Shown: piece by piece, positions 35,701 to 47,340 of the stretch
Numbering within the stretch: the stretch's first letter is position 1
Layout: each line of letters begins with the position of its first letter
NCBI GenBank assembly: GCA_030704615.1
Contig: CM060731.1
Coordinates: 42,534,001-42,598,000, forward strand
DNA from: Takakia lepidozioides
Lineage: Eukaryota; Streptophyta; Takakiopsida; Takakiales; Takakiaceae
Direction of reading: 5' to 3'
Length of the DNA: 64,000 nt
Translations under genes and position numbers: made by a program
Notes under the pieces: model-generated
What the model was told of the DNA's origin: nothing
Databases searched by the model: none
The model's input: only the letters and a program-made list of their open reading frames with translations

Positions 35701-38700
35701 ATGTTTGATTGCCAAGCTCCCACGTTTCTGTCGTCAAACTTGCCTGCACGCACTCTTCCTTCCACTCCCAATTCGTTAGGAAGAAATTGTGTGCTTCAAT
35801 TGCCTCGCTGTCTGTACCCTTCTCTCATGTCTCCAACTCTAGCACTCAACATTACTCTGCATAGTGCATTGCGCACCCGAATGCCTGGAGGAGATGAAAA
35901 AAGGCGCTGTAGTAGGGGGTGGGGATTAGGGTTTCGGAGCACTTCTAGCCTTGGCTCCAGAGGACCACGAGGGCAGAGGGATAGACACGGGCATAGATGC
36001 ACAGTGATGCGCTTTGGGGGAGGTCGCGAAGACTCAGGTTAGGTTTCTCCTTTCGCTCTTGTGTCAGCATGCCGAAATAGAGAGAGGAGTTAATATAGAA
36101 AATTTCCGTCGAAGTGTCCTTTCCCAATTGCCGGCATTATTGAGCACACTCTCCTCCTCTCCCTGTGATCTTTGCTTAGAGATTTACTAATTAAACTTTT
36201 CTTTCTATACTCTTGTGGCCATAAGACCCCGTTCCTGGTTTGGATGGAGCAGATAAGGGGAGGAGGGCAGAAATGGTGCCACTACACAGCATTTGGTGAA
36301 TAGATTGCATGGTAGTCAGCTTTGCATAGACCGCGAGTAGCTCAAGCGCCACTCTTGCCCTACCCTCTATGATGTTTTGATTTATCCGCTAACGGTCTGC
36401 AATCCTGAGGCTATGGTGTGATAATATCATTTGAACTGTGAACAAAGCTTCAGGGGCTGATTAATAGTGGCAAGAGCTGCTTCAAATATAATTGAAAGCT
36501 AGAAGCCAAGAACGAGGTTGCAACGTCCAAGACCAAAGGTTCACATGACAATACTTTGGGGGCAGACCTTAGTCCTGCGGGTTAATCCAATCAGGAATTC
36601 ACCTAGAATTTGGAATGTTGTCAAAGTGGACAGGAGAAAGGGTTTAGGCTGTTTGCAGGGGGTGAAGTTTGCAGTGATTCAGATATATGTTGCCTCATGA
36701 GGTTCAGCTTTGTTCAGTAGATAGGACTAAATTGACGACTGTGTCTCAAGCAGACCAAGTTTTGGCCAAAGAGGGCAGATGAGAATCTCAAGACTGTGAA
36801 TTAGGACAGATGTCCTTGAGAAATCAGTGGAGCAGTCTTGATGCTGAAGTTTAGTAAGCATTTTGGGAACTGCTTACTAAATTGAACAGAAGCTCGGGAC
36901 AGACCGACTCCCAAGTTCTTCTCCGCTTCTAATGAGAAAGTGGAACTCAAGGAGTCCCTATTGTCACCAAACTTTCGGTTTTCAATTAGTTATGAAGCTT
37001 GAGACACTGCTTGAAGCTGTGGCCCTCTTTGGGTCTGAGTTGGGTTGAATGTCCACGTCGAATTGATTCTAGGGCAAAGATATTCCCAAGAAGTTTGGAA
37101 GGCCAGAATCAGGTTCGGGTTAAAAGCAAGCCCCACTACTGACGGAGCTTCTACAATGGTAGTGGGCCTCATTCTGCTCTATTCCGGTTTCCCATCGCCT
37201 TCTCCCCTTTCTGCCCCCTCAATGCAAGAGCAGGCTCTATGGTCGGCAAGTGCAAGTGAAGCCTAACTAGTATCTTTCATTTGTCTTGTTGCTCTCTCTC
37301 TCTCTCTTCCCCCACCCCTCTCTTTCTTCCCTTTATTAAAATTGGTGAGAGGTATGTGGCTCAAAGGATATGGTGAGTAGAGGTTTAATGAGACATCTCA
37401 AGAACCTGCCTTTTCTGGGCTCTGACACTATGTTATTGGGTGACAATTACGATGATGGGCACCATGCAGGTGAGGATTCACCTGAGACATTATTTATGAG
37501 AGAATTACGGAAGCGGGGCATGTCACCAACTTCCACTCCAGAAGAAGGCAAAGACATAAGTACTTTGGGTACAGAGACAAAGGTCAAAGCAGGGGAGAGT
37601 GAATCGGGTGTTGGAAGCATGAGTGGGCCTGGCAGGTCCCCATCAGGTGCCTCCACTAAATTGCCTCAATGGAATGATGAACGTGACAAGGCTAACCAAC
37701 GGGAGCGGTCAATGGCTCTGAACAGTGAAGGACTTGATGTAAGTGTTCTGAAAAGAGCAATGGATTTATTAATCTTTGCTTGAGGTTTATTGATTTGCTG
37801 ATCTGTTTTTCGTTTTCATTGTGTATTTTTATCCTAGTCTGGTATTTATGAACTTCTTAAATTGTTTATTTATTGTAATATACATGTGTCTCATTTTGAA
37901 CCTTCTAGATGGTCCCCTATTATACTAGTTGGCATGGACTCATTGCACTACCCATGGTATAATATCAAATACTTAGTTGCATAGATGGTAGGTTTCCACT
38001 TAAGGTTATGGCCTATGAGGTCACTTCCTCATCCCAAGCTCCCATGGTACGGGGTTTAGAGATTCCAGCTCACAGTCGATGTATCACGAAACCCAACCTA
38101 CAGGTTTGCATTACCAGATTAGACTATGAGATGCTCATCATTCAAAGAAGAAAACTAACTGGGTGATAGTTGTTTGGTGTTTTTGTGACCGACAGAGTAG
38201 GAGTGGTTCTACTTTGAGTAAATCAATCTTTGTTACAAGGTTTTTGATTGTATTATGTTTTTCTGTCTCCAGGGCCTTATACCCAGAGGGCAAGAGTTGT
38301 TGAAGCTAGGGGGTTCGTTCTTCTTGGTGTTCTGGCCACTTATCCTTGCAAGCATCACAGTGTTTCTGGCTTGTTACTTGGTAAGTTGCACCCATGTCTC
38401 AAAGCAAACTTGTGTACTCCCTTTAAAACTCTATGTTCTCACACAGACAAGATAAGGTTTACTTTGTTTTTTACTTGGTAAGTTGCACCCGCACCCGCGT
38501 CTCAAAGCAAACTCATGGAACTGCTTTAAAACTATCTGTAGATAAGGTTTACTTTGTAGTTCTAGAACTGGAAATATGGTAGTATTTGCCACAGTGCTGT
38601 ATTAGAAGCCACTGTCCTGCAGTTTGTCTTCATGATGTACGCATCAAGAGTGGGTAAACCACAAGAATGTGAGATCAATTTCAACTGCTGTCCTTAAGCA

Positions 38701-39214
38701 TTGTGGCACGAACCATGCACCTCTCTTACAGAGTGTTGTAAAGGACAGTGTAAATCTATGGTAATGATGGTATGTTATAATGATCATCCACATTAGCAAG
38801 CTGCCATTCTTGACCACTAACATAAGTTGCTAATGGGTGGATTGTGGTGAGACCTGTGCTGGGATTTCCGTTCTGGCAGAGGTTTTGTTGCAGAGTCTCA
38901 TTAGCTTAGCCGTGATTAGTTAGGATTTATGGCCAGGATTTGTCTCTTTACCGCCCTTCTAGGAAAATTTTTGGTTTTGCTCCCACCAGCTTCCGTTGAA
39001 CATGTAACACTCAGATGGCACTTGGTGATGGCGACATGTTTGGATGTGTGCTTACTAATAGCTGGTTTGTTGCATGCAGTATTTTGGAACAACATTCATA
39101 CACACTGGCAACAACTTACTAGCGCGGCCACCTTATGTAGATCCCTACCAGCTGCTTGAATTGGAAACACTGCCCTCTGCGACGGTTCCTCTTCAAGTAC
39201 CCTTCGATACTTAA
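35701..39214 (+). CDS. Plastid-type single-pass membrane protein, unknown function
   Basis: Four exons, 35701-36037, 37470-37738, 38273-38380 and 39080-39214, join in phase to 282 residues. Residues 1-100 are rich in Ser, Thr, Arg and Leu with few acids (MFDCQAPTFLSSNLPARTL), like a plastid transit peptide. Exon 2 is acidic and disordered (GEDSPETLFMRELRKRGM). Exon 3 holds a membrane helix, FFLVFWPLILASITVFLACYL, after GLIPRGQELLKLGG. Exon 4 gives YFGTTFIHTGNN and PPYVDPYQLLELE. I do not recognise the family securely. A photosystem-assembly factor of the Y3IP1 kind (similar size, one C-terminal helix) is a guess only. A tandem copy of the intron 3 donor lies downstream. Confidence 0.6.
38373..38560. 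repeat. Tandem duplication that copies a 5' splice site
   Basis: The unit from ttacttggtaagttgcaccc at 38373 through gataaggtttactttg at about 38465 is repeated at about 38471-38556. The first copy contains the end of exon 3 and its GTAAGT donor; the second gives an identical donor 98 bp downstream. Confidence 0.85.
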
Positions 39215-39905
39215 CACTTCCCATCCCTATAGCTCTCTCCAACAGAATGGATACAGTTGTCCAAGAGTATGTATCTGTAAGGTGGTAGGGGCAGTGGTAT
39301 AAGTAGGATGAGCCACACATGGGATGAGGAAGAAAAAACCTGTGTCAAGAAGGGAAGGGATAGATGTATAGATCTACAACTTGGGGACAAAGGAGTGTTT
39401 GTGGATATCACCTCTAAATGTCCAAGGAATTAGGCTCTAGAGTATCACGGCCATGTAGCCCATAGACCACTTTTTGTTGTATACAATCATTCCACATGTT
39501 TTGTGTACCAAGTTCATGGCTTTTGCTGATCTGATCATCATGTAGAAATTTGTTCTTAATGTGAACTTCAAGCCACGAAGACTTGGAAGCAGACTTCTGC
39601 TCCAAACTTGTAAGACTGTCAATAATCTGAAATGGTTTTTCGCACTGTACCAAGCAGTGTTCTTTTTTTCAAATTGGCTAGGCAGCCCACGTGGCGAATT
39701 TACAAACAAGACGTTTGTATGGCGAGAGAAATCATACGATTGACTGGCTACATCACCTTGAAAAAACTGAAATCTGGCGATGTGTCCCCAAATTGTTGAG
39801 CTTTTTACATAGCCGATTGTGAGGTTTCATATGATGACATGTCCAGTCACCATTTGCGGAGAGGGTGATGGCCACACACTGTAGTGGGCCCTCCTCTTGA
39901 TAACC

Positions 39906-40385
39906 ATGATTGTGTCTGGGAGTCGGGGACCCTTGTGCTTTCTGGTGAGCTTGGATGACACAGTGAATTGCGTGATCGAGACGGCACTCCGTGCATATAT
40001 CTGTGAGGGACGCCTACCAGATGTGGGTTGCAACAGTCAGCTTTTCGACCTCTACTGCGCAAATTCTCCCGGTTTTGAAGGTAAGATTCCAACTTCTTCA
40101 GATTAGAAAAGTAGATTCAAAATTGCTACATCTCAGCTATCACCTCCCAATCAACCTTGACCATAGAAATCCTAATTGGTGTTGTAAATGCAGCCTTTAA
40201 GCCCAAGGCAAAACGTTGGAGAGCTGGTTGCCCGCCAATTCATGATGAATAAAAAGCAGCAAAAAAGTGGACAAGAACAGGTGCTAGTATTTGGAGTGGA
40301 GGAAACAGCTGAGCCAACATGCAATCAAGATGGGTGGAGCACAGTGATTTCAATGGCTAGCAAACTTACACTAGTGATTCAATGA
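39906..40385 (+). pseudogene. DUF7054-like gene, doubtful integrity
   Basis: From ATG 39906 the frame reads GPLCFLVSLDDTVNCVIETA, then ALRAYICEGRLP and LFDLYCANSPGFE to a GTAAGA donor at 40081. The next segment (40194-40385) reads PLSPRQNVGELVARQFMM, matching the end of the plant DUF7054 beta-grasp-like domain. The obvious acceptor at 40193 joins out of phase by one base, so the domain cannot be read through with the visible sites. Either a different splice site is used or the gene is broken. An upstream stop at 39882 also limits the N-terminus. Function of the family is unknown. Confidence 0.45.
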
Positions 40386-41850
40386 GATGGGGAACTACAG
40401 GAGTCTGTGCAGATTAGCCAGGTGTAAAATTATAGAACTCAATGTTAATACCCACTGTAACTTAGAAGTCCATTAGATAGGCTCTTCGCTAGATCCCTGG
40501 GAAATGTTTGTTCAAATCATTGAATCAATGACTATGCCAAGAGGAGGCATTACAGCTAAAAATGCAGACAGCCCCTTCAATTGCGTCTATATCTTCAACG
40601 TTGAGAATTTAGCACAGGCATTCCAGGCAGTCCAGAGTGCATGTATGGAGTTCATCTCTTTGCTTACAAATACTGATGAGTTTTTCCACTTTGCCTCTGT
40701 AATTTCAGGTTTTGGGCATAACCGTAGACATGTATGTGTGTACGACAAGGGAACAGCACAATAGTGGGAGGGTGAGAGATGTATGTCATTGCCTGGAAAC
40801 AAGCATTGTCAGTCTACATTTCTAGCCCACTTAAGTGTGCGTTGTGGTATGGTTGGCTCCCACTAAATGTGGCAAGGGAAGTGTTGAAATAACATGTCAT
40901 GGATATTGCGTCGGATGCATTCTTTGAGCAATATTGCACTTCCATCTTTTGGCTGTGGTACTACTGTCTTCATAATACCTAGACAAGATGCAACTTCTGA
41001 CACAACAGACTACCCAAAATAAATTCAATTTTACTCCATGATCAAACCTATGCAATCCTCTACCAGAAAGTATAGGAGACCCCCCACACCCTGCACCCTC
41101 CTGTGTGACAGAGCCCATGCTGACCGAAGTCACATTTATCGCAATTCCTTGATTCCTTGGATGGACTATGCATCTGCAAGAATCACTTACTTTAGCCTAC
41201 CATAGTCTTTGACATGATAAGTTCCATGACTGCCCTTGGAGATGAGATCTGTAATCTGCTTCAGCTGGTGTGAACTTGGGACTTCAAGTTCTCCCAATCC
41301 CTCAATTGCTGAGCTCAGTCAACATCAAGACTGTCTCTGCACTCCCTTTCAGAGGAATAGCACCAAGATTGCCAGCTTCTAAACCTACTCTTCTTGGTAA
41401 ACATAGATTCTGTTTGAGGAAAATCTGCCATGGCTGTAGTGATGGTTGAAATTACCAATTTGACAAGACTCGACGGACGTTTTACAGTACTTCCTCTACC
41501 TTCTACCCCCTGTGAAGTTTTATGTAACTTGAGGTTTTATAGAAATGCTAGCTAATTGTGCCCACCATATTTTTCTTCAGCATTGGCTGGATCACAGCTC
41601 AGTAGCAAGAGAGATTAATGCAGGGTAGAGACTAGAGACATCTGACATAAAAAATGGTGGCATGGGAATTAGCAGCCCTCCTTCAGTTCACTGTTGTCCA
41701 AGCACAGCCTGTCTTCAAAGTACTGAATGACTTGAGGCATGTATACAATATATATAGAGGGTCGATAACTATTGTGTGAAGACGTGTGTAGCACTGCCAG
41801 GCATCTGTTGTCTTCAGCACAAAACATGCATGAGTGATGCTGCAGAAATT
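40386..41850. other. Intergenic region, nothing recognised
   Basis: About 1.4 kb with only short, unsupported open frames and no clear repeat. The right end is the 3' flank of the minus-strand protease-like gene. Confidence 0.35.
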
Positions 41851-43578
41851 CTATCTCTTGGGCCTTTTGGAAGCAGGTTTTCTTCTGGGCACCTTTGACA
41901 TCTTCTTCTTTTTTCTTCTCTTGGGTTGTTTGGACTTCGGTTGCTTTCTTTTCTCGGCTTTCATCTGCACCTTGTTCTGTCGGATCGCTGCTTGAAGGAG
42001 TTCAGACCCGCCCTCAAGCCCGAGAAGTCTTACCAATCCATGGGGTGGAACAAAAACAGGGATCCCTTCCGAAGGAGCGTAGGACCTCATCCTCTTGCAC
42101 AACTTCTTTGCAATTCTGAGCTCTTCAGGATTTTCCGAATGAGCAAACTCCTTTAGCTCTCCACATGTGAAAGCTTTGACATGGATTCCCTTGACACGCC
42201 CACTACGGGAAACAAGAAGGCCTCCATTGGAGTCAGGTAGACGCTCATAAGTAGCAACTCCCTGCATCCATTCAGAAAAACAAACCATTCCAGAAATGAT
42301 CGTCGGCAGATCGGGAATTCTGTTTGATGTGGATCTGCCCTTCTCTGGCATCATCAAATTGCGTAACATTTGTGGAGTCTCGTGTTTAATGGGGTCCTTT
42401 GGGTAGAAGAAGCAGTATACAGTATCATCTTCTCTGGCATCCGTGGCAAGGTCCAAGTATGAGGTTGGTAGTGTTGGTTTCTTCAAGGCCTGAATGGGCT
42501 CCAGTATACAAATGTCCACGTCCTCGTCCATGGCCTTCATTTTTGCTTGGAAAGAAAGGCTACCCTTACGGTAATTTGGATACAGAACGTGTATTGTGTA
42601 TCGCCCTGGATCCTCAACAGCAGCGTGGATGCAATGCAAAGCACCGATGGACTCCCCATGAACGTCCATGAGGGTTACTGTGCCGACACATCTCTCTATG
42701 GCTCTGGGAGCCAAAGCTTCCTCCGGTTTCGAAACGTCGCACACAAACACGCGGCCAGTATGGGCTATCACTTTTTCAAAAGCAGGCTTCATCCACTTGC
42801 CCCATTGGAGATCGTCCAAATGCTCTTCGTCTTGAAATGGTTCACCTGCATGTTATCCACGATGTCATGGCTCAGCCTCTCCTGAATCTTACAGTAATCA
42901 CATGCACTAGGTTGGAGATGATCAGCCGAGGAAATGCAATTCTAGCCACCTGTCTGACATTGGGTTAATGGAGGTCGCAAAGCTGAGGTGCATGCAGAAC
43001 ATGAAGCTGGTGCACCTCCAGACTCAAGCATGTCAGTAATGACTGCTTTGTTGTCCAAGTTCTACTTCAGGGGTGATGAAAGGCCCGCTTCTGCCCTAAA
43101 TCTGGGCATCACATATTGTTGAAATTTAGAGATTGCAACTACAGATGTTGCTCAGATCTCTTGCCCGATCATGTGTAAGTTCACACAAACTCCTGAATAT
43201 CTATGTTGGCAGTGCGGTACACTGCTCCTAGGTACTTCAAGCCTCCAAAATTCTCGCAAGTAAGACTAAGGAGGATTGGTAGGATCAACCAGCTTGATGT
43301 ATTACATGTATTATATATGTGAGTGGAAATGGTGCCAAAAGAAAGTTCTGACCTATGATTGGTGAAGCACGCACAACGATCTTTTTCTCGGTGATCTCGG
43401 CGTTGTCATCGGGAGAGAGAAAAGTATCTCCTCGCAGAACTTCGACACACCAATCCTCTGGAATTCCGCAATGTTGCAGTCTGTTTTTGAGTTCAGAAAA
43501 AGTTGGTGCCTCAAGCTTGTTCCATTCGATCTTCTTCTTACCCTCCTGCTGTGACAACTGTACCTCTATGACCAGCAT
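41851..43578 (-). CDS. Ubiquitin-like/trypsin-fold protein with the catalytic Ser replaced
   Basis: Two exons, 43578-43353 and 42845-41851, join in phase to 406 residues. Residues 1-75 (MLVIEVQLSQQ, IEWNKLEAPTFSELKNRL, VVRASPI) look like a beta-grasp ubiquitin-like domain. Residues about 105-310 match its paralogue at 44308-45862 and have a PA-clan layout: GESIGALHCIHAA (His 146), DEDVDICILEP (Asp 186) and LPDSNGGLLVSRSGRVKGIH. In the last, the position of the nucleophile in GxSGG is Asn 282, with a Ser one residue earlier. It is therefore probably a pseudo-protease. The C-terminus is a strongly basic lysine/arginine tail, possibly a nuclear or nucleic-acid-binding signal. Confidence 0.65.
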
Positions 43579-44307
43579 TATTCAATTCGTGAGCACTACA
43601 TCAAATGGACATTCTTCACAGGCATGTAGGACAGTCGATACATTTGCAAATTTGAAAGAGGTCGCATTTCAGAATAAGTTGGTTACGCTCTTACGGGAGT
43701 CTTGCACGAAGGTGTAAGATGCAGACATACTGGTTACCTCCTGGAGAAGAGTTCCACTTGTTGCTCACTCCAGGTATCCAATAGGAGCAGCAGAATTGAG
43801 CAACAGTTATGTGGTTCATCCATTTCTCTGAAATCGATGGCTGTCAGAATCACACAATCGGTCACAAATCCCTGCATTCTACTCCCCAAACCTCCGAGGT
43901 TCCCATGGAGTTCCTCTTTCTGGTAGATGATTGTCATGTACCCAATCTCTTTCGTGACCTTTACATGCTCTTGGGTCACACCTCTTCAAATCTATGAACT
44001 ACCTGTTCAAATCTAGAAAGCGCCAAGATATAGAGTGGTAAAAGTTCATGGGCGGTGCGTAGTTCAAGGACTTCAATTACATCTAAAGACAAGTTTGATT
44101 CATCTTTCAACGTGATCGCTCCAGATCTAGCAACTGGGAAATGCAGCTCGCAACCAAAGATTTCGACACCCGGTGGACATTATTCACTTTACATGATTTT
44201 GACTGCAGGAAATGCAAGGCCGAGTCATGGACAACAGAAGAGGTCCTTTTAAAAACGATAGTCCAGACCTTTACTTGACTTTACATTGATATTGAGAGTT
44301 GGAAGAA
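43579..44307. promoter_or_regulatory. Shared divergent region of the protease-like pair
   Basis: The 729 bp between the two start codons must hold both 5' ends of a head-to-head pair, so a bidirectional promoter is likely. I see no TATA box or palindrome copy that I can assign. Confidence 0.4.
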
Positions 44308-45862
44308 ATGCTGGAGCTAGAGGTACGACTACCGCGGGAGACGAAGAAGATAGAATGGGACAAAGATTCTCCAACTTTTTGCGAGGTCAAAGAAAGACTC
44401 GAAAACTGTGGAGTTGCAAGAAATTGGTGTGTGGAGATCTTGCGTGGAGACGAATATCTCTCCCTTGATGACAACACGCAACTGAATGACGTAAAAAAAC
44501 TCACAGTGCGAGCATCACCCATCTCGGAGGAGGATTTGCTTCAGAAAGGCCCATCTGCACGCGATGAAACAGGTAAGCCTGAAGAAAAGCTTATTCCTTT
44601 CTTGCTTCTCAGTCTAAGCCCACCATTACAATTAGAAAGCACTCGCCTGGGAATTGGCATGTGTATGTATCAATTGCTTGCAAGGTACTTCCATTCTGAA
44701 GGCCTACGAATTGGCATGCCTCAGGACAGTAAAGGTAAGTCACGGGTGCGCAGCTGGTGAGGTTGATGGCACCAGTAGCGCTGAGTCCATGGAACTCTCT
44801 GAATCCATATATCTTTTTCCTGTTGCAGGCACATCCGAGGCTAGAACCACCCTGAGCAAGAAACCTGAGGTGGCAGAAATGTTTGAAAATGTCATCAGCT
44901 ATGTGGGCCGGGTGTTTGTATGCGATCGTGGCTGCGAGGATTCCAGAATTACTTCTATTGAGAATTGTAAAGGTACAGTAGGACTGATTGGATCCAATGG
45001 AGAATCCATCGGTTGTTGGCATACTGTGGAGGATGCAGTACTGAATCGCCGAGGCAAATATAAGGTGTTCATTGAATACCCGAACTACCCACACAATCTT
45101 TTCTTTCAAGCTCAAATCAAGGATAACCTTATCAGCAATGAGCTGGATTTGTTTGTTGCGGAGCCCATTGAAGAATTGGAGTATGAAACTGCGCACCTCC
45201 AATGTGCAAATGATGTGGCACTAGCAGACAGTGTCCACTGCTTTGGCTTCCCGGACGTAGTCGACCGTGAGATAGTGTCAGGGTATAAGAAGATGAAGAG
45301 GAAAAAGGGTGAGAAATACACTCACTCTGAAGTGGAAAGAAGATTGAAGCTCCCTACCATTTTATCAGGACGCGTTTGTTTTAATGGGTGGAAGCAAGCT
45401 GTGGCAGACTACCTCTGTTTCCCCAACTGTTCAGGCGGTATCGTTGTTGACGACTACGGCCGTCTCAAAGGAGTTCATGTCGCAGCATTCAGAGTTGGAA
45501 GGAAGCTAAATTTTCAAAGGCTGAGGGTGACCAAGGCCAAGCTGAAATCAGGAACTCACGGGAACAAGAAACAAGATAACATAAATGTCGATAAAAGCTT
45601 ACGGAAGCTCTATGAAGGAATGAATTCATTCTGTTCAGACACCGCCTGCTGCCTCAATGCATGCAAGAATGAGGTTGCTGCTTTCGTTCCAATCCATATC
45701 TTCGAGGAACCCCTCGAACTCAAACGCCTGCGATTGATCCGCTGGAAGCAGCCTAAATCCTCGCTTTTAAAATCTAGAGGAGGAATCGCAGAAACGGAAG
45801 ACAACAGACATGGGAAAAAAGCAAGAGGACAAACTTCTCAGAACCCATTAATTTGGTTTTGA
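44308..45862 (+). CDS. Ubiquitin-like/trypsin-fold protease-like protein with intact triad
   Basis: Two exons, 44308-44572 and 44829-45862, join in phase to 432 residues. The ATG at 44308 aligns with the paralogue's start. Residues 1-82 are the same ubiquitin-like segment (MLELEVRLPRET, VRASPISEED). The second exon reads YVGRVFVCDRG, GESIGCWHTVEDA (His 153), NELDLFVAEP (Asp 195) and FPNCSGGIVVDDYGRLKGVH (Ser 290), in the order and spacing of a trypsin-like His-Asp-Ser triad. The C-terminus is basic. There is no signal peptide, so the protein is likely intracellular. The intron position and phase are the same as in the paralogue. Substrate is unknown; a role in regulated cleavage or defence is speculation. 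Confidence 0.7.
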
Positions 45863-46255
45863 AATCATCCCAATCAAAGCGTCACTTTTTGAAAATATGT
45901 GCGTGGTGGTGTACACATGAAACTCCTCAAACTCTCTCACTATCCGTCCTGTCACTTCACTGACATTCAAAAGCTCAGTCTTTTTGGGTCTTCTGTCTGT
46001 GTTCATTCTGTAGCAAGCATTTTAGTCGATAGTGAACAACAGAATGAGAGATATACATACTCCTGAAGATAATCCACCGGTGGAAGCACTTACAGCCATC
46101 AGCAATGCCACTACACTGACCACTATATTACCTTTCGATGAGAATGAGCATTGGATGCAACTGCAAGCAAGGCACTGTCGTTCGTCACTACTTATCGTTC
46201 TCAGCTTGCATTTTGTAACTTTGCATGCCACACATTGCTCTTTTCATGCCGAAAC
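45863..46255. other. 3' flank of the protease-like gene
   Basis: About 390 bp without coding signal or clear repeat; it is probably 3' untranslated region and spacer before the palindrome array. Confidence 0.35.
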
Positions 46256-47216
46256 ACATGTAGTCGTCACCGACTACATGTCAGTGTAATTGACTGATTC
46301 CGTATGGATTTTCAAAAGGGGTGAACACGTAGCACTCTTTATAACTGTTGAAATTGAAGGTCGGTACCGACTACAGCACACAAGGTAATGCAAACAGTAA
46401 AGGTCGGTGCCGATTAAAAGTATATGAGATTGTGGAATGTGCGGTCTTCATCAAATTATATGGAAATTGATCTCTTTCGAAGGCCTAACAGTGAAGGTCG
46501 GTGCCGACTACATGTGCACATCCTCTCATTGAAACGTGGTAAATGGGATATTGTAGGCAAATCCCACAGTTCTTATGCCCAATAGTGAAGCCATATGCCG
46601 AGTAATAGCATAAAACCACCTTCCAACATCGGATTTGTCATATTATGGGCTCATTCCAATGGACCAACGGCCATGAGTGATGGTCGGTGCCGATTAGAAG
46701 CATATGAGGTCAAGGAAACAACGGAATTGGTCATACAATAGGCAAATTGAACTGATCGAGGGGTTTTCAATGGAGGTCGGTGCCGACTAAAGGTACATGG
46801 GTCCATGGATACGACGACAATGATGACATATTATAAGAAAATACGATTCATCCGCAACGAGTACATTCCAATTACCCAATGGCTCTCATGATTGCACGGG
46901 ATAGTCGGTGCCGACTTCCGTTGGTGGATGCACAGATGGAGTCGTGGCTTCACTGAAGTTGGTGCCGATTATCACCCAATCCGGCCCCATAAGCCACCAA
47001 CACTGCGGGTTTATTTCTTATCTCAGTGTAGTCGTTGCCGACTTTCAAAAGAGGAGGCAGTTATGTGCTCGGAGCACGACCTTGCTATCCAACATTTGGA
47101 ATATCCTAAAATTTCCTTAAAGTCGTCAATGACTTGAAGTAGTGCATTTCTTTTGGCATTCCAATCCTCTGCCTTAGTACAATTTCTATTTCAAATTGGA
47201 AGAAGTCGGTGCCGAC
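46256..47216. repeat. Array of 11 GTCGGTGCCGAC-type near-palindromes
   Basis: Core copies lie at 46256-46281 (26 bp, with 11-bp arms acatgtagtcg/cgactacatgt), 46360-46371, 46403-46414, 46497-46508, 46683-46694, 46776-46787, 46904-46915, 46958-46969, 47031-47042, 47122-47133 and 47205-47216. The consensus is TAGTCGGTGCCGACTA with a two-base centre, often followed by caTG or aAg. Spacing is irregular, 43 to about 190 bp, and the spacers do not resemble one another. The array fills the space between the protease-like gene and the next gene's start, so it is probably promoter or 5' untranslated sequence of the latter. Confidence 0.9.
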
Positions 47217-47340
47217 CACAGTTTCAGTAGAACCCGTCGCGAGGATGTGAGGGTATATGATAAGGAAGACGTCGCCCACAGTCTGGTCCAAGAGAAGTGT
47301 AGAAGGGCTTGGATAAGGCAGGCTATGGTGTGAGAGAAAG

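Noticed and set aside
40504-40764. Open frame of 86 residues after the DUF7054-like gene
   Set aside because: No domain, no splice link to the upstream exons, and composition like the flanking non-coding sequence.
46256-47216. CRISPR-like or satellite array
   Set aside because: Spacers differ in length from 43 to about 190 bp and have no repeat period; only the 12-16-bp core is shared.
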